DNA from: VRUE01 sp963805475
Lineage (GTDB): Bacteria; Actinomycetota; Thermoleophilia; Solirubrobacterales; 70-9
Reading direction: 5' to 3'
DNA: 64,000 bases
NCBI GenBank assembly: GCA_963805475.1
Contig: CAWDUO010000009.1
Span: forward strand, 35,314 to 99,313
In this document: positions 11,567 to 19,828 of the stretch, in pieces
How the letters are laid out: every line of letters starts with the position of its first letter
Position numbering within the stretch: the stretch's first letter is position 1
Position numbers and translations under genes: made by a program
Notes under the pieces: generated by a model
Told to the model about the DNA's origin: nothing
What the model saw: only the letters and a program-made list of their open reading frames with translations
Databases searched by the model: none

Positions 11567-12357
11567 CCGTCGACCGCCTCGATCGCGGACTCGAGGTCAC
11601 GGATCTCTTCACCCTCGCCGCCGCAGCGGACGAAGGTCTCGCGGTTGCCCTTCGGGCCCGGCAGGCCGGAGGAGGCGAAGCCGCGCACCGCCAGGCCGAG
11701 CCCGGCGGCGGCGCGCGCCACGCCGAGGATCGCCTCGCGGCGGTCGGCCGGGTCGCGGACGACGCCCTTGCGCACCCGCTCGCGGCCGAGCTCGAACTGC
11801 GGCTTGACCATCGCCAGCAGCTCGCCGCCCGGCTTCAAGCAGCGGGCGAGGGCCGGCAGCACCTTGGCCAGCGAGATGAAGGAGACGTCGACCGTGGCGA
11901 GGTCCGGCGCGAACGGCAGGTCGCCCGGGGAGAGGGAGCGGGCGTTGAGACGCTCGATCACGATCACGCGCGGATCCTCGCGCATGCGCAGGTCGAGCTG
12001 CCCGTGGGCGACGTCGAGCGCCGCGACGCGGGCGGCGCCGCGCTGGAGCAGGCAGTCGGTGAAGCCGCCGGTCGAGGCGCCGACGTCGAGGCAGTCGCGA
12101 CCGGCGACGTCGATCGCCAGAGCCGAGAGCGCGTTGTCGAGCTTGATCCCGCCGCGCGAGACGAAGCGCGGGCCCTGCTCGAGCCGCAGGTCGGCCGCCG
12201 GCTCGACGAGCTGGCTGGGACGCAGGGCGACCGGCCCGTCGCGACCGATCCGCACCTCGCCGGCGCGCACGGCGCCGGCAGCCGCCGAGCGCGAGGGAAA
12301 GAGGCCCCGCTCGGCCAGAACCGCGTCTATCCGGATCTTCCGGCTCGCCGTGGCCAC
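11563..12357 (-). CDS. tlyA: TlyA family rRNA 2'-O-methyltransferase
   Basis: TlyA methylates 16S/23S rRNA ribose (C1409/C1920 in mycobacteria) and affects capreomycin sensitivity. An S4 RNA-binding domain (RIDAVLAERGLFPSRSAAAG, about 8-65) precedes a FtsJ-like methyltransferase with the SAM loop DVGASTGGFTDCLLQRGA, VDVSFISLAKVLP and VKPQFELGRE. The chosen start is the GTG at 12357, just before the S4 domain. The frame stays open further upstream to 12489, but that sequence is AT-richer and not family-like. It is the first gene of the tlyA-nadK-recN cluster, with a candidate SOS site about 165 bp upstream. Confidence 0.92.
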   Translation of the reverse strand: MATASRKIRIDAVLAERGLFPSRSAAAGAVRAGEVRIGRDGPVALRPSQLVEPAADLRLEQGPRFVSRGGIKLDNALSALAIDVAGRDCLDVGASTGGFTDCLLQRGAARVAALDVAHGQLDLRMREDPRVIVIERLNARSLSPGDLPFAPDLATVDVSFISLAKVLPALARCLKPGGELLAMVKPQFELGRERVRKGVVRDPADRREAILGVARAAAGLGLAVRGFASSGLPGPKGNRETFVRCGGEGEEIRDLESAIEAVDG

Positions 12358-12519
12358 GCGGCAACGGTACAGCCGCCCGGCGGGGAGCGCGCTAGAACGG
12401 CCGTCCAAAGGAAAAACTTGCGAGATGTTTAGCGACTCATTAGAATTGGGTAGAAGAATCGCTCGGCGGCGCTCAGGGAGCCAGTCCAAAGGCCTCTGTG
12501 ACTCGCCTCACACACAAAT

Positions 12520-12533
12520 CGCACGTATGTTCG
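12520..12533 (-). promoter_or_regulatory. Candidate SOS (LexA) box upstream of tlyA-nadK-recN
   Basis: Read on the minus strand the site is CGAACATACGTGCG, one base away from the actinobacterial LexA palindrome CGAAC-N4-GTTCG. It lies about 165 bp upstream of the tlyA GTG, in the AT-rich promoter region of the cluster that contains recN, a classic SOS gene. The mismatch in one half-site and the distance make this tentative. Binding of LexA is an inference. Confidence 0.4.
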
Positions 12534-12664
12534 TACTCTGAATTCAAGGATTCGAGCGAGGAGATCGATAGGGGAACTGAAAACTTCTTGGTCGGGCTCG
12601 GCGCCGCTCATATGGCAAGTTGACTCCCATCGACTCGCCCCGCGGCACATCAAGGGCTCACCTA

Positions 12665-12727
12665 CCTCCCACGGATCCACATATATAGAGATACATATCT
12701 CTCCTCCCTGTAGTAACCCCAGAAACG
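12665..12727 (-). repeat. Repeat D, copy 2 (63 bp, contains a small hairpin)
   Basis: On the minus strand this reads from CGTTTCTGGGGTTACTACAG through a short hairpin (AGAGATA/TATCTCT with a 2-nt loop) to GTGGATCCG. A second copy, 153 bp to the right, keeps the same flanks and roughly three quarters of the bases. The left arm CGTTTCTGG overlaps the adjacent terminator hairpin. Function is unknown; it may be a structured RNA in the dxs 3' region or a small dispersed element. Confidence 0.55.
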
Positions 12728-12754
12728 CCTCGCCTCCCCGGCGGGGCGTTTTCT
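12721..12754. terminator. Bidirectional intrinsic terminator after dxs
   Basis: A 12-bp stem AAACGCCTCGCC (12723-12734) pairs with GGCGGGGCGTTT (12740-12751) around a 5-nt loop, with only one G-T wobble. It is followed by a T-run on the plus strand, and the mirror T-run is on the minus strand. It lies about 175 bp downstream of the dxs stop and upstream of the tlyA promoter region. This suggests the nusB-dxs and tlyA-recN transcripts are separate. Confidence 0.7.
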
Positions 12755-12817
12755 GTTGGTCGGCGAGGATCCGCTTCGCGACTCAGCGGCGGCGCCGTTC
12801 GCAGGCATAGGCCCGCC

Positions 12818-12880
12818 CGCCCAACGGACCCGCATATCGAGAGATACGCGCCCTCTCTCCCTGTAGCAACTCCAGAAACG
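12818..12880 (-). repeat. Repeat D, copy 1 (63 bp)
   Basis: This is the partner of the repeat at 12665-12727. On the minus strand it reads from CGTTTCTGGAGTTGCTACAG, has a weaker hairpin (AGAGA...TCTCT) and ends near ATGCGGGTCCG. The conserved ends and altered hairpin resemble a small structured element rather than a simple duplication. It lies about 50 bp downstream of the dxs stop. Confidence 0.5.
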
Positions 12881-12928
12881 TCCCGCGAGCGGAAGGAATC
12901 AGGCGACCGCCGAGAGGGCGCGGGCAGG

Positions 12929-15052
12929 CTAGCCGATTGAGCGCTTTGGCGCAAGCGCGGGTTGAAGTTCGGTGAGCGCCGCCAGCACCCGCTCGGCCAC
13001 CGACTCGCCGGTCAGGCCGACCTCCTCGCGCAGCAGGGCCGGCTTGCCGTGGGTGACGTAGCGGTCGGGGAGGCCGATCCGCATCACCCGGGCGCGGTCC
13101 CCCGGCCGGTCGGCGAAGGCGTCCTCTAGGTGCTCGAGCACGCCCGAGCCGAAGCCGCCGGCGAGCACGTTCTCCTCGATCGTCACGACCAGCTCGTGCC
13201 CCAGCGCCAGCCGCTCGAGCAGCTCGGCGTCGAGCGGCTTGGCGAAGCGCGCGTCGGCGACCGTCGGATGCAGGCCGTGCTCGGCCAGCGCCTCGGCCGC
13301 CTGGCGCGCCACCGCGACGCCGTAGCCGTAGCCCAGCAGCGCGACGCGCTCGCCGCTCTCCAGCAGCTCGCCGCTGCCGATCGGGATCGCTTGCGGCTCG
13401 GCCGGCGGCTCGACCCCCTCCGCCGCGCCGCGCGGGTAGCGCAGCGCGGCCGGGCCGTCGTGGGCGATCGCCGTGCGCAGCATGTGGACCAGCATCGCCT
13501 CGTCGCGCGGCGCCATCACCACCATGTTGGGCAGCGGCCGGAGGTAGGAGACGTCGAAGGCGCCGTGGTGGGTCGGCCCGTCGTCGCCGACCAGCCCAGC
13601 CCGGTCCATCGCGAAGGTGACGTCGAGCTCCTGCAGGCAGACGTCGTGGATGATCTGGTCGTAGGCGCGCTGGAGGAAGGTCGAGTAGATCGCGCAGACC
13701 GGCTTCGCCCCCTGGATCGCGAGGCCCGAGGCGAGCAGGACCGCGTTCTGCTCGGCGATGCCGACGTCGTAGTACTGCTCGGGGCGCTCGTCGGCGAGCT
13801 TCTGCAGGCCGGTCCCCCCCGCCATCGCCGCGGTGATCCCGACCACCCGCTCGTCGCGCTCGGCCTCGGCGACGATCGCGCCGGCGAAGACCTGCGTGTA
13901 CTGGGGCGGCGCGCTCGGCGCCGGCGGCGCCTCCAGTTTCTCGGGCGCGATCGCGTCGGGCGAGTCGGACTCTCGAACTTCCACCAGCCCCGCCGCCCCC
14001 GGACGCGGGAGCGACCCCGAATCCATCTCTGATTCCTTCTTCGGGGTCGCGGAAGCAGAGGAGGTGGCGGGTATTTGTTCTTGGGCGGGTTTTCCATCTT
14101 TGATGGATTTCGGCTTGGCGGCGTGCCACTGCTCCATCCCCTCGAGGCCGCCGTCCTCGGCCGGGGCGAAGCCCTTGCCCTTGACGGTGTGGATGTGGAC
14201 GACGACCGGGCGGTCGGCCTCGAATGCCTCGCGCAGGGCCTCGCGCAGGGCGTGTACGTCGTGGCCGTCGATCACCCCCATGTAGGCGAGGTCGAGCTCC
14301 TCGAAGAACAGGCCCGGGGCCCAGTACGCCTTGATCGCCGCCTTCAGCTCGGGGCCGAGCCGTTCGATCCGCTTGCCGAGGCCGAGCGGCAGCTTCGTCA
14401 GCCGGTCCTCGACCCCCTCGCGGGCGTGGTAGAGGCGCGGGTTGAGCCGCACCCGGTTGAAGTAGCGCGAGAGCGCGCCGACGTTGGGCGAGATCGACAT
14501 GCCGTTGTCGTTGAGCACGATCACGATCGGCGTCTGCAGGCCGCCGGCCGCGTGCAGCGCCTCGTAGGCGACGCCGCCGGTCAGCGCCCCGTCGCCGATC
14601 ACCGCGGCCACGCGCCCGTCCTCGCCGATCCCCTTGCGCATCGCCTCCTTCAGCCCGACCGCGTAGCCGATCGAGGTCGAGGCGTGGCCGGCGCCCATGA
14701 TGTCGTGCTCGGACTCGAAGGTCGCGCAGAACGGCGCCAGGCCGCCGTAGTGGCGGATCGTCGGCAGCGCGTCGCGGCGGCCGGTGAGGATCTTGTGCGG
14801 GTAGGCCTGGTGGCCGACGTCCCAGAGGATCTTGTCGCGCGGCGAGTCCAGCAGGCTGTGCAGGGCGACGGCCAGCTCGCAGGTGCCGAGGTTGGCGCCG
14901 AAGTGGCCGCCGATCTCGCCGATCGTGTCGATCACGTAGGTGCGCATCTCCTGCGCGACCCGCTGGAGCTGCTCGTCGTCGAGCCCGTGCAGGTCGGCGG
15001 GCGAGTCGATCCCGGCGAGCAGGCTCTCTGTCTTCTCGTTGCTGTCGCTCAT
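12929..15052 (-). CDS. dxs: 1-deoxy-D-xylulose-5-phosphate synthase with inserted linker
   Basis: DXS condenses pyruvate and glyceraldehyde-3-phosphate in the first step of the MEP isoprenoid pathway, using thiamine diphosphate. Motifs are VGHQAYPHKILTGR, the TPP-binding GDGALTGGVAYEALH, HHGAFDVSYLRPLPN in the transketolase-like domain, and TIEENVLAGGFGSGVLE at the C-terminus. At 707 residues it exceeds the usual 620-640. The excess is a low-complexity linker (about 315-385) between domains I and II, rich in Ser, Pro and Glu. Part of that linker (13990-14070) is a palindromic repeat also found inside alaS and an ABC transporter gene. It overlaps ispA by 4 bp, as expected for a co-translated pathway pair. 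Confidence 0.94.
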   Translation of the reverse strand: MSDSNEKTESLLAGIDSPADLHGLDDEQLQRVAQEMRTYVIDTIGEIGGHFGANLGTCELAVALHSLLDSPRDKILWDVGHQAYPHKILTGRRDALPTIRHYGGLAPFCATFESEHDIMGAGHASTSIGYAVGLKEAMRKGIGEDGRVAAVIGDGALTGGVAYEALHAAGGLQTPIVIVLNDNGMSISPNVGALSRYFNRVRLNPRLYHAREGVEDRLTKLPLGLGKRIERLGPELKAAIKAYWAPGLFFEELDLAYMGVIDGHDVHALREALREAFEADRPVVVHIHTVKGKGFAPAEDGGLEGMEQWHAAKPKSIKDGKPAQEQIPATSSASATPKKESEMDSGSLPRPGAAGLVEVRESDSPDAIAPEKLEAPPAPSAPPQYTQVFAGAIVAEAERDERVVGITAAMAGGTGLQKLADERPEQYYDVGIAEQNAVLLASGLAIQGAKPVCAIYSTFLQRAYDQIIHDVCLQELDVTFAMDRAGLVGDDGPTHHGAFDVSYLRPLPNMVVMAPRDEAMLVHMLRTAIAHDGPAALRYPRGAAEGVEPPAEPQAIPIGSGELLESGERVALLGYGYGVAVARQAAEALAEHGLHPTVADARFAKPLDAELLERLALGHELVVTIEENVLAGGFGSGVLEHLEDAFADRPGDRARVMRIGLPDRYVTHGKPALLREEVGLTGESVAERVLAALTELQPALAPKRSIG
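13990..14070 (-). repeat. Family B palindromic element, in frame inside dxs
   Basis: This 81-bp nested palindrome lies within dxs. The outer stem is CCGCCGCCCCC (13990-14000) with GGAGGTGGCGG (14060-14070). The inner stem is GCGACCCCGAA (14011-14021) with TTCGGGGTCGC (14040-14050), a perfect 11 bp. Between the stems, read on the minus strand, are TCTGCTTCC and TCCCGCGTCC, almost identical to the alaS and ABC-transporter copies. The inner stem sequence is entirely different from those copies yet pairs perfectly. It encodes part of the extra linker of DXS without breaking the frame. Confidence 0.85.
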
Positions 15053-15915
15053 TCGTTCCTGGTGAAGATGTAGTCGGCGATCCCGCTCAGGTCGCCCGTC
15101 TCGCCCCCGGCCTCGGCCAGCGCCGCGGTCGCCTTTGCGTGGGACTCGGCGGCGAGCTCGCGCGCCCGCTCCAGGCCGAAGAGGCTGACGTAGGTGAGTT
15201 TGCCATGTCGCTCGTCGCTTCCGTGCGGCTTGCCGAGCTGCTCGTCGCTTCCGGTCACGTCGAGGATGTCGTCGACGATCTGGAAGAGGACGCCGAGCTC
15301 CTCGGCAAAACGTTCGTAGGGGATTGTCTCAGGTTCCCCGACTCCCTCGAGGATCAACACGACGCCGACCGCAGCGGCGATCAGGCGGCCGGTCTTGAGC
15401 GCGTGCAGGGCGCGCAGCGCCTCGGCCTCGCCCGCCCCGCCGGCGACGTCGACGTACTGGCCGCCGACCATGCCGCCGACCCCGGTAGCCGTCGCCAGTG
15501 CGTTCAGGGCGGCGAGCACGCGGGCCGGCTCGCCGGCCTGCTCGCAGAAGAGCCGGATCGCCTCGGCGAAGAGGCCGTCGCCGGCGAGGATCGCGACGTC
15601 CTCGCCGAAGCGCACGTGCGAGGTCGGTCGACCGCGGCGCAGCTCGTCGTCGTCCATCGCCGGCAGGTCGTCGTGGATCAGCGAGTAGGTATGGATCAGC
15701 TCGAGCGCCGCGGCGACGCGCAGGTAGCGCTCGGGGGCGGCGCCGAGGGCGCGCGCGGTGGCCAGGGCGAGGACCGGCCGCACGCGCTTGCCGCCGGCCA
15801 GCAGCGAGTAGCGCATCGCCTCCTCCAGCCCGGCCGTCGCCGGCGCGGCCGAGAAGCGCAGCCGCTCCAGCTCCGCATCGACCAGCTCACGCAGGTCCTC
15901 CGGGTAACCGAGCAC
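15049..15915 (-). CDS. ispA: Polyprenyl (farnesyl/geranylgeranyl) diphosphate synthase
   Basis: This is a trans-prenyltransferase building C15-C20 prenyl diphosphates from IPP and DMAPP made by the MEP pathway. The first aspartate-rich motif is HDDLPAMDDDELRRGRPTSH and the second is FQIVDDILDVTGS. GGKRVRPVLALATARAL binds IPP. The length (288) is typical of IspA. After the second Asp motif the sequence GSDEQLGKPHGSDERHGK carries a short internal duplication: the DNA GCTCGTCGCTTCCG occurs twice about 30 bp apart. Chain length cannot be read safely. It is coupled to dxs (4-bp overlap) and abuts xseB. Confidence 0.92.
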   Translation of the reverse strand: MLGYPEDLRELVDAELERLRFSAAPATAGLEEAMRYSLLAGGKRVRPVLALATARALGAAPERYLRVAAALELIHTYSLIHDDLPAMDDDELRRGRPTSHVRFGEDVAILAGDGLFAEAIRLFCEQAGEPARVLAALNALATATGVGGMVGGQYVDVAGGAGEAEALRALHALKTGRLIAAAVGVVLILEGVGEPETIPYERFAEELGVLFQIVDDILDVTGSDEQLGKPHGSDERHGKLTYVSLFGLERARELAAESHAKATAALAEAGGETGDLSGIADYIFTRNE

Positions 15916-16094
15916 TAGGAGCCGCCGGACTCGCGGATGCGGCGGTTCGCCTCCTCGACCGCCTCGGCCGAGAGCTCGGCCGCCTCGCGGGCCAGCTCGG
16001 CGGCGCGCTCGTCGTCCGCCTCGGCACCCTCCAGCTCGGCGGCGATCGCCTCCAGCCGGCGGGAGATCTCGCGCAGGCGCGCCTCGTCGGCCAC
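15915..16094 (-). CDS. xseB: Probable exodeoxyribonuclease VII small subunit
   Basis: This is a 59-residue helical protein from a GTG at 16094. EARLREISRRLEAIAAELEG followed by an Ala/Glu-rich helix matches the two-helix pattern of XseB, the small subunit that forms exonuclease VII with XseA. It is shorter than usual (about 75-80 residues). The position between nusB and ispA is the usual site of xseA-xseB, but no xseA lies here. Without a partner in the window the assignment rests on position and helix pattern; a different small coiled-coil protein is possible. Confidence 0.5.
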   Translation of the reverse strand: MADEARLREISRRLEAIAAELEGAEADDERAAELAREAAELSAEAVEEANRRIRESGGS

Positions 16095-16095
16095 C

Positions 16096-16473
16096 TCAGC
16101 CCACCTCCTGGCGCTCGCGCACGATCGCGCCGAGGACGCCGTTGACGAAGCCGGGCGCGTCGGCGCCGCAGTACTCCTTGGCGATCTCCACCGCCTCGTC
16201 GATCGCCACCTCGTGCGGCGTCTCGGTGAACTCGATCTCATACAGGGCGACCCGCATCACGTTCAGCTCCAACGGCGCGATCCGGTCGACGCTCCAACCC
16301 CTGGCGTGGCCCGCGATCTGCTCGTCGAGCTCTTCGCGGTGCGCGTCGACCCCCGCGGCGAGCTCGCGCGTCAACGGCCGGGCCTCGGCGATCAGCTCCT
16401 CCAGCGGGCGGTTGGTCACGTCGCGCTGGTAGCTGGCGAAGACGGCGTCGCGCCGCTGGTCGGATCTGCGCAT
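16096..16473 (-). CDS. nusB: Transcription antitermination factor NusB
   Basis: NusB binds boxA RNA with NusE (S10) in rRNA antitermination. This 125-residue all-helical protein has the family start RRSDQRRDAVFASYQRDVTNR and the typical end ELNVMRVALYEIEFTE with DEAVEIAKEYCGADAPGFVN. It is 1 bp from xseB and follows efp by 36 bp, the order efp-nusB-xseB-ispA being common in Actinobacteria. The frame is intact. Confidence 0.93.
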   Translation of the reverse strand: MRRSDQRRDAVFASYQRDVTNRPLEELIAEARPLTRELAAGVDAHREELDEQIAGHARGWSVDRIAPLELNVMRVALYEIEFTETPHEVAIDEAVEIAKEYCGADAPGFVNGVLGAIVRERQEVG

Positions 16474-16509
16474 CGGCCTATTCTCGCGCGTCGGGCGGGC
16501 GGCGCGGGG

Positions 16510-17070
<561 letters not shown>

Positions 17071-17135
17071 GGCGGCGAATCCTAGCCGCGGCGGGCCGGT
17101 GGGCGTCAGCGGGTAACCTGGATCGCGCCAGGGGG

Positions 17136-17618
17136 ATGAGAGGAAAGCTCGCGACAATCGCCGCTCTCGCGCTGCTCGCGCTCGCCGCCACACCGCTCGC
17201 GCGCGGCGAAGAACAGACGCGGGAAAGCTACAAAGCGCAGGTCGAGCCGATCTGCCGGGCTAACCGCAGGGCCAACGAACGGATCATGGCCGGAGTCAAG
17301 GAGCGCGTGAACTCGGGCAAGCTGAAACCGGCGGGCAAGCAGTTCGTCCGCGTCTCGCGGTCCTTCGGCGGGCTGATCCGCCGGCTGGCGAAGGTGCCGC
17401 CGCCGGTCACCGACGTCCACCGCATCGAGCGCTGGATCGAGATCATGAAGCTGCTGAAGACGCGGCTGCGCCTGGTCGGCAGGTACTTCGGCGAAGATCT
17501 GAAGATCAAGGGCAACCACGAGGCGATCCTGGCCGAACGCGCCGGCATCTCGGCCAACAACACGACGATCGTGCTGCACTTCCACTACTGCCGCTTCGGG
17601 CGCTTCGACCGCGGCTGA
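17136..17618 (+). CDS. Secreted protein of unknown function
   Basis: This 160-residue protein was not recognised. Residues 1-24 form a Sec signal peptide (MRGKLATIAALALLALAATP, cleavage probably after LARG). The mature part is basic and helical, with Cys residues in EPICRANRRANERI and in HYCRFGRFDRG near the C-terminus that could form a disulfide. IERWIEIMKLLKTRLRLV looks like an amphipathic helix. It is transcribed divergently from efp, and its stop is 55 bp before the M42 peptidase. The pattern resembles other short exported helical proteins of Thermoleophilia, but no function is claimed. Confidence 0.65.
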   Translation: MRGKLATIAALALLALAATPLARGEEQTRESYKAQVEPICRANRRANERIMAGVKERVNSGKLKPAGKQFVRVSRSFGGLIRRLAKVPPPVTDVHRIERWIEIMKLLKTRLRLVGRYFGEDLKIKGNHEAILAERAGISANNTTIVLHFHYCRFGRFDRG

Positions 17619-17673
17619 GCGGAGAGCCCGCCGGCGCCGCGGACAAACGTATTACTCGGCATACTGCTGCGCG

Positions 17674-18720
17674 ATGACCGAGACCCCGGCATTACTCGAG
17701 AAGCTGCTGCGCCCCGGCGCCCCGTCCGGCCACGAGGGCCCGGCGGCGGCCGTCTGGCGCGAGCAGGCCGCCTTCGCCGAGCTCTCCACCGACGGGCTCG
17801 GCTCCTCGATCGCCCGGATCGGCGAGGGTGCGCCGCTGCTGGCCGTCGTCGGGCACATCGACGAGATCGGCCTCGTCGTCACCCACGTCGACGAGAAGGG
17901 CTTCCTCTGGTTCGCCCCGATCGGCGGCTGGGACCCGCAGATCCTCGTCGGCCAGCGGGTCGAGGTGCGGGGCCGCGAGGGCACCCTGCCCGGCGTCGTC
18001 GGGCGCAAGCCGATCCACCTGCTCGACGGCGAGCAGCGCAAGAAGGTCGTCGAGCTGAAGGGCCTGCACATCGACGTCGGCGCCGGCGACCGCGAGCAGG
18101 CCGAGGCGCTGGTCCGGGTCGGCGACCCGGTCGTGATCGCGGCCGAGCCCGTGCGCCTCGCCGGCGACCGCCTCGTCTCGCGCGCGATGGACAACCGGCT
18201 CGGCGCCTACGTCGCGCTCGAGTCGCTGCGCCGCTGCCATGAGCGCGGCGCGCTCGCCTGCGGCTTCGCCGCCGTCGCCGCGGTACAGGAGGAGATCGGC
18301 CTGTTCGGCGCCCGCACGGCGGCCTTCGAGGTCCGTCCCGACCTCGCGATCGCCGTCGACGTCACCCACGCCACCGACGCGCCGGGCGTCGACGAGAAGG
18401 AGCAGGGCAGCCACCCGCTCGGCTCGGGGCCGGTGATCTTCCGCGGCTCGACCCTCTCCCCCAAGGTCTCCGAGCTGCTGATCGAGGCCGCCGAGGCGGA
18501 GGGCATCGAGTACACGCTCAGCGCCACCGGCCGCTCCTCGCACACCGACGCCGACGCGATTCAGATCTCGCGCTCCGGCATCCCCACCGGCCTCGTCTCG
18601 ATCCCCCTGCGCTACATGCACTCGCCGGTCGAGCTGGTCGACCTGGTCGACCTGGAGGCGACGGTCGAGCTGATCGCCGCCTTCGCCGAGCGCCTCGACG
18701 ACGTCGACCTGACCCGCTGA
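17674..18720 (+). CDS. M42-family metallopeptidase (FrvX-like)
   Basis: This is a dinuclear-metal aminopeptidase of family M42, usually forming dodecameric cytosolic particles. Visible ligands and active-site residues are VVGHIDEIGLVVTHVDE (His, and the Asp just after it), SRAMDNRLGAYVAL (bridging Asp), VAAVQEEIGLFGAR (catalytic and metal Glu), AIAVDVTHATDAPG, and HTDADAIQISRSGIP (last His). The length of 348 is normal. The start ATG at 17674 follows a short AT-rich leader. Its 3' end overlaps the tail of the convergent diguanylate cyclase gene by 109 bp. Confidence 0.9.
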   Translation: MTETPALLEKLLRPGAPSGHEGPAAAVWREQAAFAELSTDGLGSSIARIGEGAPLLAVVGHIDEIGLVVTHVDEKGFLWFAPIGGWDPQILVGQRVEVRGREGTLPGVVGRKPIHLLDGEQRKKVVELKGLHIDVGAGDREQAEALVRVGDPVVIAAEPVRLAGDRLVSRAMDNRLGAYVALESLRRCHERGALACGFAAVAAVQEEIGLFGARTAAFEVRPDLAIAVDVTHATDAPGVDEKEQGSHPLGSGPVIFRGSTLSPKVSELLIEAAEAEGIEYTLSATGRSSHTDADAIQISRSGIPTGLVSIPLRYMHSPVELVDLVDLEATVELIAAFAERLDDVDLTR

Positions 18721-19784
18721 CCGTCGCCGCGGCGCCGCCCGACCACCACCCGGTCGCGCCCGCCCGCCTTGGCGGAGTAGAGGGCCGAGTCGGCCTCGGT
18801 GACCAGCTCGTCGGTGTCGAGCAGCCCCGGAGAGGCGACCGCGACGCCGATGCTGATCGTCACCTCGGCGCCGATCGGGCGCCGCTCGCGCACCGCCAGC
18901 CTGAGCCGCTCGGCGATCTCGACCGCGCCCGCCTCGGCGGCTCCCGGCAGGACGACGAGGATCTCCTCGCCGCCGACCCGATAGATCGAGTCGCCGGCGC
19001 GCAGCTCTGAGCGCATCGTGTAGGCGACGTCCTGCAGCACCGCGTCGCCGGCGGCGTGGCCGAGCCGGTCGTTGACGTCCTTGAAGTGGTCGAGGTCGCA
19101 GAGCAGCAGGGCGTGCGAGAGCCCCTCCTCGGCGCTCGTCGGCTGTCCCTCGAGCTCGCTGAGCCGCTGGTCGAGCGCGTTGCGGTTGAACAGGCCGGTC
19201 AGCGGGTCAAGCGTCGAGCGGCGCCGGTGGGCGCGGTCGGACTCGACCAGGGCGCCGGAGAGGGTCACTGTGCAGAGGACGAGACCGGTGGCCGCCATCA
19301 CCTCCTGGCCGTGAGCGGAGGCCGTGCCCGCGTTCAGCCCGAAGGTCGAGGCCCCGAGCAGGACGAGGATGTAGACGGTGCCGATGGCGATGCCGCGCGG
19401 CTCGAAGCGGGCGCCGAGCGTCACCGCCGGCAGCGCGAACCACATCAGCGCCGGGCTTTCGGCGCCGCCGGTGACGACGACCGCGTCGGCGAGCAGCAGC
19501 GGCAGGATCCCCCAGGCGGCGGCGACCCAGATGGCCGGGTGCTGGCTGTTGCGCATGAAGCTGTCGGCGACGGCGAAGCCGGCCAGCCCGACGGCGAGCG
19601 GCACGACCCACCACCAGCCGAGCTGCGAGCTGAAGCCGGCGAGCCCGACGGCGAGGATCGCGAAGCAGGCGATGCGGTAGGGGCGCAGCCGCAACTCCAT
19701 GTCGATCAGGCGCTCGCGGCGGGCGTCCTCGCGGACCGCGGCGAGCGATTCGGGTGGCGCGTGCGTTTCGCTCCTCAGCCTCAC
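18612..19784 (-). CDS. Membrane-bound GGDEF diguanylate cyclase
   Basis: This protein probably makes cyclic di-GMP. The N-terminal half (about 30-165) has five or six hydrophobic segments forming a sensory membrane domain. A GGDEF domain follows: DPLTGLFNRNAL, LLLCDLDHFKDVNDRLGH, and the active-site loop YRVGGEEILVVLPG. The loop is GGEEI rather than GG(D/E)EF, a mild deviation. No RxxD inhibitory site is evident in the expected place. The domain ends near 18735, and a further 40-residue basic tail runs antisense to the M42 gene, so a missed stop through an indel is possible. The start could be 19784 (GTG) or a later ATG near 19700. Confidence 0.85.
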   Translation of the reverse strand: MRLRSETHAPPESLAAVREDARRERLIDMELRLRPYRIACFAILAVGLAGFSSQLGWWWVVPLAVGLAGFAVADSFMRNSQHPAIWVAAAWGILPLLLADAVVVTGGAESPALMWFALPAVTLGARFEPRGIAIGTVYILVLLGASTFGLNAGTASAHGQEVMAATGLVLCTVTLSGALVESDRAHRRRSTLDPLTGLFNRNALDQRLSELEGQPTSAEEGLSHALLLCDLDHFKDVNDRLGHAAGDAVLQDVAYTMRSELRAGDSIYRVGGEEILVVLPGAAEAGAVEIAERLRLAVRERRPIGAEVTISIGVAVASPGLLDTDELVTEADSALYSAKAGGRDRVVVGRRRGDGQRVRSTSSRRSAKAAISSTVASRSTRSTSSTGECM

Positions 19785-19828
19785 GCACGTGGCATCGGCG
19801 CGCGGCGGCCCGAACTTGAGGCCGACAG

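Larger units (their letters stand above)
12358..12928. other. Non-coding interval between dxs and tlyA
   Basis: This 571-bp gap has no convincing gene. Its left half (about 12400-12660) is clearly AT-richer than the surroundings and probably holds the tlyA promoter. The right half holds two diverged direct repeats, a strong hairpin terminator between them and a candidate SOS box further left (all listed separately). Short open frames here have no family resemblance; the one that seems repetitive simply reads through the two DNA repeats. Confidence 0.7.

Noticed and set aside
12429..12954. Short open frames between dxs and tlyA, one with an internally repeated peptide
   Set aside because: The peptide repeat mirrors the two DNA repeats; composition is not coding-like and there are no start signals.
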